A stretch of DNA of 64,000 nt, taken from Paraburkholderia sp041321145 (GTDB taxonomy: Bacteria > Pseudomonadota > Gammaproteobacteria > Burkholderiales > Burkholderiaceae). A program made the position numbers and the translations under genes. Of the stretch, positions 17,727 through 26,614 are shown in pieces; within the stretch, counting starts at the first letter, position 1, and each line of letters opens with the position of its first letter. Where the stretch lies: NCBI RefSeq assembly GCF_041321145.1, contig NZ_JBGGWA010000015.1:62001-126000 (forward strand), written 5' to 3'. Below the pieces are notes generated by a model. It was not told where the DNA came from, ran no database searches, and worked only from the letters and a program-made list of their open reading frames with translations.

Positions 17727-19067
17727 CTACCGGTGCGCGTAAAGCGGTAGGAAGGGGTCTTTAGCACGCGGCGCGCCGGCGCTCGATGGGCGCACATTAC
17801 CGACGGCCGCAGGCGACGGACACTTTGGGATATCGGAGCGCGCGACCCGCAGTGACAGCATCTTCGAAAAGTCGGCGGCAGCCCGCACGCGGGCAGTGAG
17901 ATTCAGCGAACCGTTCAGTCCAAGCACCCTATCGACAGTTTTCAATATCGATGTATGGTCGTATTCCGTATGGTCGATGGTTCCAGATGGAACATAGGGA
18001 GAGATGATGAGTGCCGGGACACGCACGCCTAGACGGTCAAAGGGATAGTTGTGCGCCTTGAGCTTAGGGTTCTCGCCTGAGCCCGGAGGTACTGCTGGCG
18101 GAGGCCGTACGTGGTCGAAGAAGCCACCGTGTTCGTCGAACACGATAACGAACATGCTGCCGGGCCACAGGCTCGACCCGCTGATGGCGTCGTACAGCGT
18201 TTTCACCAGCGCCTCGCCTTTGCGCACGTCGCCTGCCGGATGCATGGAGTCGCCATTCCGAAAATCGTTTTTCGCGTCATATGAAGGCTCAATAAAGACA
18301 AACTTCGAAGTCAAGGAGCCATCGGCGAGCTGGGACAAAAGCGCGTCCATCCCGACAAAACGGCTGAGCTGACTCTGCATGCCATAGATGGCCCGCGTCT
18401 GGGCAACATCGCCTTGTACGATGAGCCAATCAATCGAGCGCAGTTTCGAGAATATGGTGCCGTTCGGAAACGTAAATACGGGCGCATTCAAGAAGATAGC
18501 GTCGAGTACCTGTGCGTCACTGGGCGAGTGGTCAAGTCCAGAGGATGTTCCTGCGACTGCAAAAAAGCGGTTCGGCCAGGTTGGACCAGGTACCGACGCA
18601 AACCAGTTGTCACATACGCCAAACTGGCTCGCGAGGAAATTCAGCACGGGTAGCTGGCCGGGAGTGAACGCGCTGAACGCGTCAGCCACGATGTCGGCGT
18701 GGTCTTCGTATGTCCCGGCAAAGCCAGTGGTCGACGGGTCCACCGCGAGGGGCGGGTAGCCCGCGGACCCGAGTACAAGCGTATCGCTCCTGACCGTGTC
18801 CGCACTCGCGATTTGCAAGCCGCATAGCTGCACGCAAGTGTCGGTAAATTCGTGGCCCGGGTCAAAGCCAAGAGCGTAAGGAGCGCCTGTACCCAGCTGA
18901 TAACGCGTACCCGTCCGGCCAAAGTTGACAATCGGTTGTGTGGTCAACCCGTTACCTGTCGTCGGGCCGCCGCCGGGGACGTTGCCAGAGAAGGCCGAGA
19001 GGCCAAAGATGCTGTCGTAGGAGCGATTCTCAAGCATGAGAACGAAGATGTGCTGTATCGCTGCCAT
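17727..19067 (-). CDS. alkaline-phosphatase-superfamily phosphoesterase (phospholipase C/AcpA-like)
   Basis: A 446-residue phosphoesterase (PF04185). The metal-binding start is IFVLMLENRSYDSIFG, the middle has GPTWPNRFFAVAGTSSG, and the second metal site is IVFDEHGGFFDHVRPP. The C-terminal third has GVRVPALIISPYVPSGTIDH, then YDHTSILKTVDRVLG. Relatives hydrolyse phospholipids or phosphomonoesters. The chosen ATG at 19067 is preceded by GGGGGAGGAG; an upstream in-frame start at 19208 adds only low-complexity residues. No signal peptide is visible, unlike secreted PlcC enzymes, so export would need another route. It is alone on this strand. Confidence 0.85.
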   Translation of the reverse strand: MAAIQHIFVLMLENRSYDSIFGLSAFSGNVPGGGPTTGNGLTTQPIVNFGRTGTRYQLGTGAPYALGFDPGHEFTDTCVQLCGLQIASADTVRSDTLVLGSAGYPPLAVDPSTTGFAGTYEDHADIVADAFSAFTPGQLPVLNFLASQFGVCDNWFASVPGPTWPNRFFAVAGTSSGLDHSPSDAQVLDAIFLNAPVFTFPNGTIFSKLRSIDWLIVQGDVAQTRAIYGMQSQLSRFVGMDALLSQLADGSLTSKFVFIEPSYDAKNDFRNGDSMHPAGDVRKGEALVKTLYDAISGSSLWPGSMFVIVFDEHGGFFDHVRPPPAVPPGSGENPKLKAHNYPFDRLGVRVPALIISPYVPSGTIDHTEYDHTSILKTVDRVLGLNGSLNLTARVRAAADFSKMLSLRVARSDIPKCPSPAAVGNVRPSSAGAPRAKDPFLPLYAHR

Positions 19068-19337
19068 TACTCCTCCCCCTTGATTCCCGGCTGGCTGCCC
19101 GGCTACGATACACCGAAAACACGCGGCGTGAGCACTATCCGCTTCCCAGCCTTTCAGGTCAAGCGCGAGCTCTACAGGCAACGGGAGCCGGACCTCAATC
19201 ATCGTCATGACATCAATCGCAATGCGCCAGGCGCGAGAGTGTCATGCGCAAGAAGCTCGCGGAACAGCTCTTGGCGTGACGGTGCTGGCAGCATCGTCGG
19301 CCGCATCCGCGCATCTATGTCGGCATGGGCTTTGGCA

Positions 19338-20110
19338 GGTTCTGTCGCATTAACGCGGGAGAGGTAGTAGTCGGGCCAGACAAATACACTTCGGCTGCCC
19401 GATGAAGAAGACGAGAATACCGCGAAAGACGCTTGCTCCGAGCATCGCCCGAGTGCTAAAGCACCTTCACTAAACGCTTGATGTGATGTTGCTATCTGTG
19501 CGATGGTATGTCGCCTATTTGCTCAGTTTACGTAATCTTGAAGAGATGATGGCCGGACGCGGTATTGCCGTCGATCATTTAACGGTGCATCGCTGGGTGA
19601 TTAAACTGATGCGGCAAGAGAGCTGGCGAATGGACGAAAGTGTGTCACGAACACAGGCGAAGGCTTGTGGTGTCATTGATTTCTTGTTCAGAGCCAAGCG
19701 GGACCAGGTGGCAGCACGGCGCGTCTTTGAAAAATCGATCGCCCAGAATAATGCGCCTGAGACCCCGACCATCGATAAAGGCGGCTCCAATCCGGCCGCG
19801 CTGCACGCAGTGAATGCCGAGGGGGAGACACCCATCAAGATCCGTCAGGTCAAGTATCTGAACAACGTGGTCGAGCAGGACCATCGGGACATCAAGCGCG
19901 TCACCCGCCAGACGCTGGGGTTTAAGGATTTCCACTGCGCACGCATCATTTTGAGTGGCATCGAATTGATGCGCATGATCAAGAAAGGGCAGATGAAAAG
20001 TCGGGGCAAGACTCCGCTGTCCGCTGCCCAGCAGTTTTACTCGCTAGCGTCATAAGCAATCCTTCACATATCGCTTCCGCTTCGGTTATTCCAGTTCCCA
20101 CGACAGAACC
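19338..20110 (+). mobile_element. IS6-type insertion sequence, internally deleted
   Basis: Left end GGTTCTGTCGCA (19338-19349) and right end CGACAGAACC (20101-20110) form a 10-bp terminal inverted repeat enclosing one transposase frame. The same ends occur on the element at 35220-36892. No target-site duplication is visible in the flanks. Confidence 0.75.
19402..20055 (+). pseudogene. IS6-type transposase with stop codon and internal deletion
   Basis: MKKTRIPRKTLAPSIARVLK is followed by LH and a stop, then continues in frame with DVMLLSVRWYVAYLLSLRNL and the helix-turn-helix. The segment between VIKL and SWRMDE and that between MDES and DFLFRAKRDQ are shortened relative to the copy at 35284, removing the YLYRAVD core strand. 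The segments TIDKGGSN and VVEQDHRDIKR remain. Inactive by inspection. Confidence 0.8.
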
Positions 20111-20324
20111 CCCCGCGCCGGCATATTCACCTGGATCGACCCGTAGCAGCAGATGCGACCCGCGGAGAGTGTTCCACAACAGCAGCCGCGCGAAACGCAG
20201 GGAGAACATGAGCGGCAAGCAGGTGAGCCGATGCGTCAATTATCCGGATCAGTTCAGCGTGCGTTAAGAAATGCGGCAGCACAATACGTTACAAGGTGGC
20301 CGTTACCACTTTGACGGAGAATTT

Positions 20325-20618
20325 ATGATGCGTACATTTTTCCACGTTGCGCTTGTCGTCGCAGTACTTGCTACCGCAGGAACAGCTTTTGCGGCGCCGT
20401 TCACGACCTATATGACGACGGTTCATCTGCACGACGGAAAGCAGGTGGTGTGCGCCGTCAACGAACCGCAATCGATGCGGCCGGTCGCCGTGCAGATGCT
20501 CAGCAAGCGTGAGCGTATTGAAGCACAAATCGACGCGACCGCCAGGTTGCGCAGGCACCCGGGTAACAGGAACCACTATCCGTCCGCTGCAACCGCACCG
20601 CGCGTCAACTGCGCGTAA
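20325..20618 (+). CDS. small exported protein
   Basis: A 97-residue protein with a Sec signal peptide (MMRTFFHVALVVAVLATAGT, cleaved after AFAA). The mature part is basic (KRERIEAQIDATARLRRHPG) with a HLHDGKQVVCAVNEPQS segment and two cysteines. GACGGAG precedes the ATG. No family recognised; its size and composition are typical of Burkholderia periplasmic small proteins. Confidence 0.65.
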   Translation: MMRTFFHVALVVAVLATAGTAFAAPFTTYMTTVHLHDGKQVVCAVNEPQSMRPVAVQMLSKRERIEAQIDATARLRRHPGNRNHYPSAATAPRVNCA

Positions 20619-20740
20619 CCGCAACGCGCAGTAACTGTGCGGTGCGCTCGCATGCCATCCGTCTCGCCAGGTCCCCCTGACGACTTGCAGCACAGATTGC
20701 ACGACGGTCTGTGCTGCGCACTGATTCTTGGGAGCGAAAC

Positions 20741-20983
20741 ATGAAACGAATGATCGTCCTGACCTCTGCCGTGATCGGCCTGATGCTGACGCAGGCCCAT
20801 GCGCAGACTTCCGCGCCACCGACAAATCCGCAGACCCCGACGCAGAATGCCGTACAGCCCTCGCCGGCAGCGAGGGCGGCCGACATGGCGACACCAACCG
20901 CCGGTTCGACCCATGCGTCCAGAAAGGCAAGGCATCACCGGCGTGCCATGAACCGGCGGCGGAGTCCGTACAGGCACCACTGA
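20741..20983 (+). CDS. small exported basic protein
   Basis: An 80-residue protein: signal peptide MKRMIVLTSAVIGLMLTQAH ending AHAQ, a Pro/Thr-rich linker (PTNPQTPTQNAVQ) and a strongly basic His/Arg tail (ASRKARHHRRAMNRRR). GGGAGCG precedes the ATG. The tail could bind polyanions or metal; that is speculation. No family recognised. Confidence 0.6.
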   Translation: MKRMIVLTSAVIGLMLTQAHAQTSAPPTNPQTPTQNAVQPSPAARAADMATPTAGSTHASRKARHHRRAMNRRRSPYRHH

Positions 20984-21366
20984 TGCACGCAATGAACCGA
21001 GAGGGCGCCAAGAATCGGTTTGTGCTTCTGGAAACGGAGTAACCCGGTCAGCTGTTGCGCACATTGTGATGGGCAGTCTTGATGGCAACGGCGCTCGCCC
21101 CTTTGGGCGATTTGCGCCGGTATGCAGGTAATCCCTGCTTTGGGTGAAACCGGTAACCTGACATGCTCCGGGTCCCGACAAGCCGACCGGTTGAGGCATG
21201 CATTAATCCGGCACGCAGCGCCTGTTCAGCGGCCTTACTGGCGTCGCTCGGTGAGTACGCATTCAGATGAACAGCGGGCCGCCACGTTCTGCACTGCTGC
21301 AGGCGTCCCGGCGGGACACCGGCGTTGCTGCATCATGTTGCCGGTATGACCTAAGGAAGAATCGAC
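20984..21366. other. no supported gene
   Basis: No frame with convincing start or composition; probably the promoter region of the decayed gene that follows. Confidence 0.4.
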
Positions 21367-21839
21367 ATGACGAATAACCCAAGTAACCTCGCTGTACAGG
21401 CTGTCAGCAAGGTCCCCGAAGTGACGCTCGGCTTCTGTGGGTCATCAAGATCGCCGCGACGACGCTTGGCGAGACCGTCGGAGACTGGGTGACGATGTCG
21501 CTGAAGCTTGGCTATCTGATTGGCTCGGCGATTTTCGCGATCGTCTTCATCGGCCTCGTTTCTGGACAGATCAAGGCTCGCAAGTTTCACCCTTTCCTCT
21601 ATTGGGCGACCATCGTCGCGACGACGACGCTCGCCGACTTCGCCGACCGATCGCTTGGCATCGGCTATCCGGGCGGCGTCGCCATTGTTTTCAGCCCGCT
21701 CATCGCCAGCCTCGCGATCTCGTTTCTCTCAAGCGGCGGCTTGCCTACCGGTCGGCGGTCGTGCGCGGCTCGACCGAATTGGGGCGCCTGTGTGGACGCA
21801 TGCTGCCCGTTCAGGCCTCTGCAGTCCATGTGCACTTGA
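21367..21839 (+). pseudogene. COG4705/DUF347-type membrane protein, frameshifted and truncated
   Basis: Starts well (MTNNPSNLAVQAVSKVPEVT) after AAGGAAG, changes frame near 21440, then continues as IKIAATTLGETVGDWVTMSL, KLGYLIGSAIFAIVFIGLV and HPFLYWATIVATTTLADFAD, the repeated four-helix pattern of DUF347 proteins (some linked to manganese or cation transport). It then runs into unrelated sequence (LPTGRRSCAARPNWGAC) after about half the normal length. Confidence 0.65.
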
Positions 21840-22152
21840 TTCATCGCTCACGGTCGATACGCGCGCTGCTGCATTCCAATGTGAGCTGAACAACGGCCAC
21901 CCGAAGTACGGAGAGTATCCAGAAACACATGACACACAGATATCTTTTGCGCACGGTTCGATCCGGTGCTTCGCACTCACGTCGGGGCAAACGGTCCACG
22001 CGAACAGGTTTGTGTAAAAAAGCAGCCAACACCGGCCCATTTATCCTTTCGTCAAGCGCTTCATCAGGCGTTAAGGATGCGTGCCTTAGCGTGTAGTCAC
22101 CGGTTGCGAACAGGGCTGTTCGTAACGGTAGCGATAGTGGAGGTACGAAATC
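21840..22152. other. no supported gene
   Basis: No recognised coding or structural element; contains the leader of the DUF4148 gene. Confidence 0.4.
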
Positions 22153-22416
22153 ATGAGAGTATTTATTCAGGCTGTTTTGGTTGCCGCTGTGCTAGCGGCT
22201 CCGGTCGCCTCGTTTGCCCGACAATCGAATGCGCCGCTGGCCCGTGCACGGGTGCGCGCCGAACTGGTCCAGCTGGAAAATGCTGGCTACAATCCGGCCA
22301 GGCGCGATGACGCCACCTATCCGGCCGACATCCGGGCCGCCCAAGCCCGCGTTGCTGCGCAGTCGGGTCGTCATACCGCGGCGGCAAACGGGGAACCGCT
22401 GTCGGGATACCACTGA
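22153..22416 (+). CDS. DUF4148 family exported protein
   Basis: An 87-residue protein with signal peptide (MRVFIQAVLVAAVLAAPVAS, then FARQ) and a mature DUF4148 domain: RARVRAELVQLENAGYNPAR, TYPADIRAAQARVA. The family is abundant and paralogous in Burkholderia, periplasmic, of unknown function. GGAGGT lies before the ATG. Confidence 0.85.
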   Translation: MRVFIQAVLVAAVLAAPVASFARQSNAPLARARVRAELVQLENAGYNPARRDDATYPADIRAAQARVAAQSGRHTAAANGEPLSGYH

Positions 22417-22799
22417 TGCCCTGGCCCGGCTTTTCTGAAACCGGCTCTCTGCAACGGCAGATCAAGAACACGCGTGCTGTCGCAAACAGTCGCGAGCGGC
22501 ACGCCTGTTTCCGGTATCCGGTTGCCCGCAGAACAGGGTTCTGTACGCGCATCCGAATCTTGACGGTCCCCTGAACGGAAAGCGTCAAAACCCGGGCGTA
22601 ACGACTCGCTCGTCCGCTGTGCGTCGGAGCCCGACTCGTCAGGGTTTTGATGCGCTGTCTCAAACACCGATCAGCCCAATCACCTGCGTCATCCATGCGC
22701 GCTCTAGCGCGGTCGGGTTGGAACTCCACAACCGATCGAACTCACACGAAGATATTCCGCCACGCTGGGCAGTCTGTCACCCCGCCTCGAGTTGCCCAT
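22417..22799. other. no supported gene
   Basis: No frame with a start and domain-like composition; the junction with the truncated cyclodeaminase lies at the right end. Confidence 0.4.
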
Positions 22800-23362
22800 G
22801 ACAGGCTCATATGCGCCACCTTGCAGCGCTGCGACCGTGGGACTCAATCGCTGTGTTTTCACCGGCGCTTGCGGGAAACGCGGCGAAGCGCGCAGAGGTC
22901 ACCGCCCTTCATGAGCGTGTGCGGATTTGCACCCAGCTTGACGATTGCGTGCGCGATGCCGACGTGGTCGCGTTGTGCACTTCCTCGGGCACTCCCGTAC
23001 TGTCGGACAATATGCTGACCAAGCCGGCGCTCATCACGTCGATCAGCACGAATGTCGCTAATGCACATGAGATTTCACCGGCGTGGATTCAAGACATGGA
23101 CGTCTATTGCGACTACCGGCAAACCACGCCTGCCAGCGCAGGTGAAATGAAATTGGCGGCGCAACTGCATCACTGGTCGCCGGGAAGCGTTCTGGGAGAT
23201 TTGCCCGGACTTGTATCTGGCATGGCCAGGAAACCATCTTATCGACAGCATGCTTTCTTTCGCTCAATCGGACTTGGACTGGAAGATGTAGCGATCGCCT
23301 ACGAGTTGTTCAGGCACGTGGCTGGGCAACCGATAAGTTTAGCAAATCCAATGCGCCTGTGA
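22800..23362 (+). pseudogene. ornithine cyclodeaminase/mu-crystallin family, N-terminally truncated
   Basis: The C-terminal 180 residues of a PF02423 enzyme: CVRDADVVALCTSSGTPVLS (dinucleotide-domain strand), LITSISTNVANAHEISPAWI, and LGLEDVAIAYELFRHVAG near the end. The N-terminal substrate domain is missing, so no activity is expected. The reading frame itself is open to 23362. It is followed in the same frame by a regulator remnant. Confidence 0.75.
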
Positions 23363-23575
23363 TGTATCAATACCTTTCTCCAAGCATGGCTTCAGGGACG
23401 CCAACTAGCACTAAACTCTCTGACCCGGGGGCACCGTCGCGAACTTGTCGAGGCACTGTGGGAGGAAGGAGCGTTCAAAGGAAAGAGCGCGGCTAACTAC
23501 GTTGCCAACGTTCTAGGTATGGGTCGCGCGACCGCATATCAGCATATCAGAGATTTACGAGGCACTGCAGCCTAG
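23363..23575 (+). pseudogene. YheO/DauR-type regulator, C-terminal HTH remnant
   Basis: SLTRGHRRELVEALWEEGAF, KGKSAANYVANVLGMGRATA and YQHIRDLRG end at a stop at 23573-23575. This matches the HTH_22 domain found at the C-terminus of YheO/DauR regulators. The PAS-like N-terminal domain is absent. Such regulators are often linked to amino-acid catabolism, which fits the adjacent cyclodeaminase. Confidence 0.65.
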
Positions 23576-23804
23576 GCTGCAGCGGATTGAGCGGCCGCCG
23601 GGTCGCAACTGCGGCGTATGCGTCCAAGGGCGCCGCAAGGCTCTGGTGCAAATTACGGGCGCAAGCGAAAAAAATGGCTTATTCGCTGGTCCATTATTGT
23701 GCTGGGAGGATCGCCTTCCAAACAGCAGGCACAGCGGCATCTTTGAGGTGCAGCTTTGTGAGGTTGAACTGACACTGTCTGTCGAGTCAAGTGCTGCTGT
23801 CTAC

Positions 23805-23906
23805 ACATCAGCTCGATGCCGGAAATGGTTGTTGCCGCGGTCCTCAAGCGTTTAAAGCCGAGCATCACGTTCACCCTCGCTTTGAGGTTGCGATGATCCT
23901 GGTCGG
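23805..23906 (-). pseudogene. IS6-type transposase C-terminal fragment
   Basis: On the minus strand, DQDHRNLKARVNVMLGF, then KRLRTAATTISGIELM, the final catalytic segment and tail of an IS6-type transposase. It begins directly at the 3' end of the group II intron remnant to its right and ends in unrelated sequence. Confidence 0.75.
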
Positions 23907-24180
23907 ATAGCCGTACCGCATTGCTGCGGTACGGCCCCCTAAGAACCGTACGTGCGCCTTTAGGAGCATACGGCTCAAGCCTCTACGAAGGCGGCATCTG
24001 TCTACCCCCTGTGGCACAACTTCTACAGGCGTATTGCGGAGTCCTACGGCAATTGAGAAGGTGCACTTGAAGATTGCTTGCTGCATCCGTCCCGCGGTCA
24101 GTTTTGCTTCACAATATGCGTTACATCCCAGCGGGTGTTCATTATGACGGGCTGCTGACAGTTGGAACACATGCCATCTT
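23907..24180 (-). mobile_element. group II intron 3' remnant with HNH-domain relic
   Basis: On the minus strand a domain V hairpin (GAGCCGTATGCTCC ... CACGTACGGTTC, about 23937-23975) is followed by a domain VI-like stem (GCCGTACCGC/GCGGTACGGC) and the 3' end TAT at 23907, then IS6 sequence. Upstream, CSNCQQP, RWDVTHIV, then after a one-base shift DAASNLQVHLLNC resemble the zinc-binding HNH endonuclease of intron-encoded proteins. The RT itself is lost. Confidence 0.6.
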
Positions 24181-24289
24181 GCCTTACCCAGACACGGTAC
24201 AGCTTACAGCGACCGCGTACGGCAACCGCGCGCCGAGTTCAGCATCTTCTGGCCCCATCGGCATTCGAAGTACGGTGCCCGACGCAAGG

Positions 24290-24503
24290 ACCGGGGTTCT
24301 CTGGGCGTCCAGCATGTGGACCGTCTCAAGGGCGCGAGATTAGCGGGGATGAGCAGGATGAACGTGCTGAAGGCGCAGGCAAGTGCGGCGCCGATGCTGC
24401 GTCCACCCGTTCGCTCGAGCGGAAACCGGCACACCGGGCAGCGCGCGCATGCGTTCCCGGAACTGTGGTATGTGCTGCAGAGGTCCGCGTTCAGGGCAAC
24501 CAA
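24290..24503 (-). pseudogene. PqiA-like (paraquat-inducible protein A) fragment
   Basis: Minus-strand NACARCPVCRFPLERTGGRS, then IGAALACAFSTFILLIPANL, match the zinc-ribbon and first membrane helix of PqiA/YebS proteins of the MCE lipid-transport systems. The rest of the protein is absent. Confidence 0.55.
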
Positions 24504-24819
24504 TCGTCATTCGAGCCCGCCGTCATGACCATTCACGGCTGCGACGTCTGCCCCCTCCAGTCTTTTAGATAACGCGTGGCCTGTCTGGCGAACGCGATAA
24601 CCTGGTCTGATCGAGCCAGCATGAGGCCGGGTGTCGTCGTCGGGATGATGTGAGGGTCACGGAAAGGGTCGCTGGACCCTTGTCCGAGTATAGTCGATCG
24701 CGATTCAGCCGACGACGGGGCACGGCGGCCATAAGAGGGGAACGAATCGGCCGCGCGCCAGGGCTAGTGTTGTGCGGGTTGAGCCGATTTTGAACCCACG
24801 GGGGGCTGAACATTGCGAG
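24504..24819. other. no supported gene
   Basis: No coding or repeat structure recognised. Confidence 0.4.
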
Positions 24820-25275
24820 CTAGTCGCTTACGACTGGTTCGCACGCATCGCCTGCTGACAAGGTCGAGGCCTGGCGGTCGCACAGTTGGTTGCAGTGGAC
24901 TCGATGGACCGTGCGCCGTCTACTTTCCGCGATCTGTGACGGATGGAGAGTGGCGTGACGCTTCAGCTCATTCAGCCGCGCGACGTCTGCTGGTTTGACC
25001 AGGTGGTAGTCGAAACCCGCCTGTCTGACACGATGGAGATGCTCTTCCCCTGCGTACCCGCTGTGCGCGATCAGCGATGTATCAGCGAACCCGGGCGTCG
25101 CACGTATCCCGCGGGCGACCTCGTAGCCGTCCATCTCCGGCAACCCGATGTCGAGCAGGATCACGTCCGGAGGAAATCCGTCGCGCACTGCAAGGCGGAA
25201 GGACCGTCGCATGCGACCTTCACCTCGTGTCCGTCGAGCCTTAAAACCATCGCAGTGGGAGCTCTCAATTAGCGG
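24820..25275 (-). pseudogene. response-regulator receiver domain, frameshifted
   Basis: On the minus strand MVLRLDGHEVKVACDGPSAL, then after a frame change GFPPDVILLDIGLPEMDGYE with the phosphoacceptor Asp, IAHSGYAGEE and the conserved lysine in YHLVKPAD. The N-terminal acidic pair is missing. It probably was the receiver tail of a hybrid kinase like the one at 41258-43015. Confidence 0.65.
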
Positions 25276-25649
25276 TTGGGCTTCGCACGGTCGGAGGATC
25301 TGGATTTTTCGCAGGAAGGTTTATCGGTTTTCGAGCTCAGGTTCCAGCTGGCGCAACAATAACGCCGGGCGAGGACGATTTGCGCCAGCAGCAGACGGGC
25401 TAACGACTTCGTGCGGTCGAGGTTGCGGAGCGTCATGATGAACGGCGAGGCCGGCCGGTCGTGCTCCATCAGTTCGCCAAACCTGAGCCCGCTCCGCGAC
25501 ATATTTTTCGAAGGATGGGGTGCAGTCTACGGAGCCAAGGTTTTACCAAAAGCTTGAGCACTGCATATTCCCTGTTCACGACATACGTCCCTGGTGCCGC
25601 CCGTACCAGGATCAGCAGTTTTTCCGTGGCGGGACTTGATTTGATTGCC
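25276..25649. other. no supported gene
   Basis: A minus frame at 25269-25502 lacks recognised motifs. The right end leads into the promoter/operator of the MarR-GNAT gene. Confidence 0.4.
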
Positions 25650-25673
25650 TTTGGCACATAATATTATGCCAAA
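25650..25673. promoter_or_regulatory. candidate MarR operator
   Basis: TTTGGCA (25650-25656) and TGCCAAA (25667-25673) flank the AT-rich centre CATAATATTA. The pseudo-palindrome lies 20 bases before the ATG of a MarR-domain gene, the usual position for autorepression. Confidence 0.6.
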
Positions 25674-25693
25674 CGCAACGTTCTGGAGAGCCC

Positions 25694-26614
25694 ATGTCTG
25701 CTGAGCACCTTGAGGACCGCGCCGAGACCGTCCGCCGCTTCAACCGCTTCTATACCCGCCAGATTGGTGTGCTCCACGAGCATCTGCTGGAGAGCGCGTT
25801 TTCGCTGACAGAGGTCCGTATCCTGTACGAACTGGCGCACCGGCCAGCGTTGAGCACGTCAGATCTGTGCCGTGAACTGGGGCTTGATGCAGGCTACCTG
25901 AGTCGCGTGATTGCCGGCTTCGAGAAGAACGGATTCGTCGCGAAGATGCGCTCCCCAGTTGACGGGCGCGTCGCGCAACTGCAACTGACGGACAAGGGGC
26001 GCGCGACATTCGCACCGCTAAATGATGCATCCCGCCGGGAAGTCATGGCGATGCTGGAGCGGTTATCAATACCCGAGCAGCATCAGCTGATTGACGCGAT
26101 GGGCCAGATCGAAGGATTGCTCAGCGAACACACGCCGTCCTATCTGCTGCGTGACCCGCAACCTGGGGACATGGGCTGGATCGTGCATCGACACGGCGTT
26201 CTGTATGCCCAAGAGTACGGCTGGAATAGTGACTTCGAAGCACTCGTTGCCGAGATAGTCTGCAAATACGTGCGTGAGCTCGACCGGACCTCGGAGCGAT
26301 GCTGGATTGCAGAGAAGGATGGCAGGGTGGTCGGCTCGGTATTCGTCGTTCGACACGATGAAGCCACCGCAAAACTGCGCCTGCTCTACGTGGAACCCAG
26401 TGCCCGCGGTCTCGGAATCGGCAGGCGGCTTGTCGAGGAATGCCTGCGCTTCGCCGGGCTTGCAGGCTACAGGAAGATGGTGTTGTGGACCAACAGCGTA
26501 CTGGGCGACGCGCGCCGGATCTACGAACGGGCGGGTTTCCGGCTGATAGAGGAAGAGCCGCATCACAGCTTTGGCAAGGACCTGGTCGGGCAGACGTGGG
26601 CACGTGCTCTGTGA
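25694..26614 (+). CDS. MarR-GNAT fusion: HTH regulator with acetyltransferase domain
   Basis: A 306-residue fusion. Residues about 10-150 are a MarR winged helix (FSLTEVRILYELAHRPALST, ELGLDAGYLSRVIAGFEKNG, and the wing SPVDGRVAQLQLTDKG). Residues about 160-300 are a GNAT acetyltransferase with LLYVEPSARGLGIGRRLVEE, the acetyl-CoA pyrophosphate loop, and ARRIYERAGFRLIEEE. Such fusions couple ligand-responsive DNA binding to acetylation of small molecules or proteins. GGAGA precedes the ATG, and the operator at 25650 suggests autoregulation. Its stop overlaps the GTG start of the exporter gene (26611-26614), so regulator and exporter form an operon. Confidence 0.9.
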   Translation: MSAEHLEDRAETVRRFNRFYTRQIGVLHEHLLESAFSLTEVRILYELAHRPALSTSDLCRELGLDAGYLSRVIAGFEKNGFVAKMRSPVDGRVAQLQLTDKGRATFAPLNDASRREVMAMLERLSIPEQHQLIDAMGQIEGLLSEHTPSYLLRDPQPGDMGWIVHRHGVLYAQEYGWNSDFEALVAEIVCKYVRELDRTSERCWIAEKDGRVVGSVFVVRHDEATAKLRLLYVEPSARGLGIGRRLVEECLRFAGLAGYRKMVLWTNSVLGDARRIYERAGFRLIEEEPHHSFGKDLVGQTWARAL

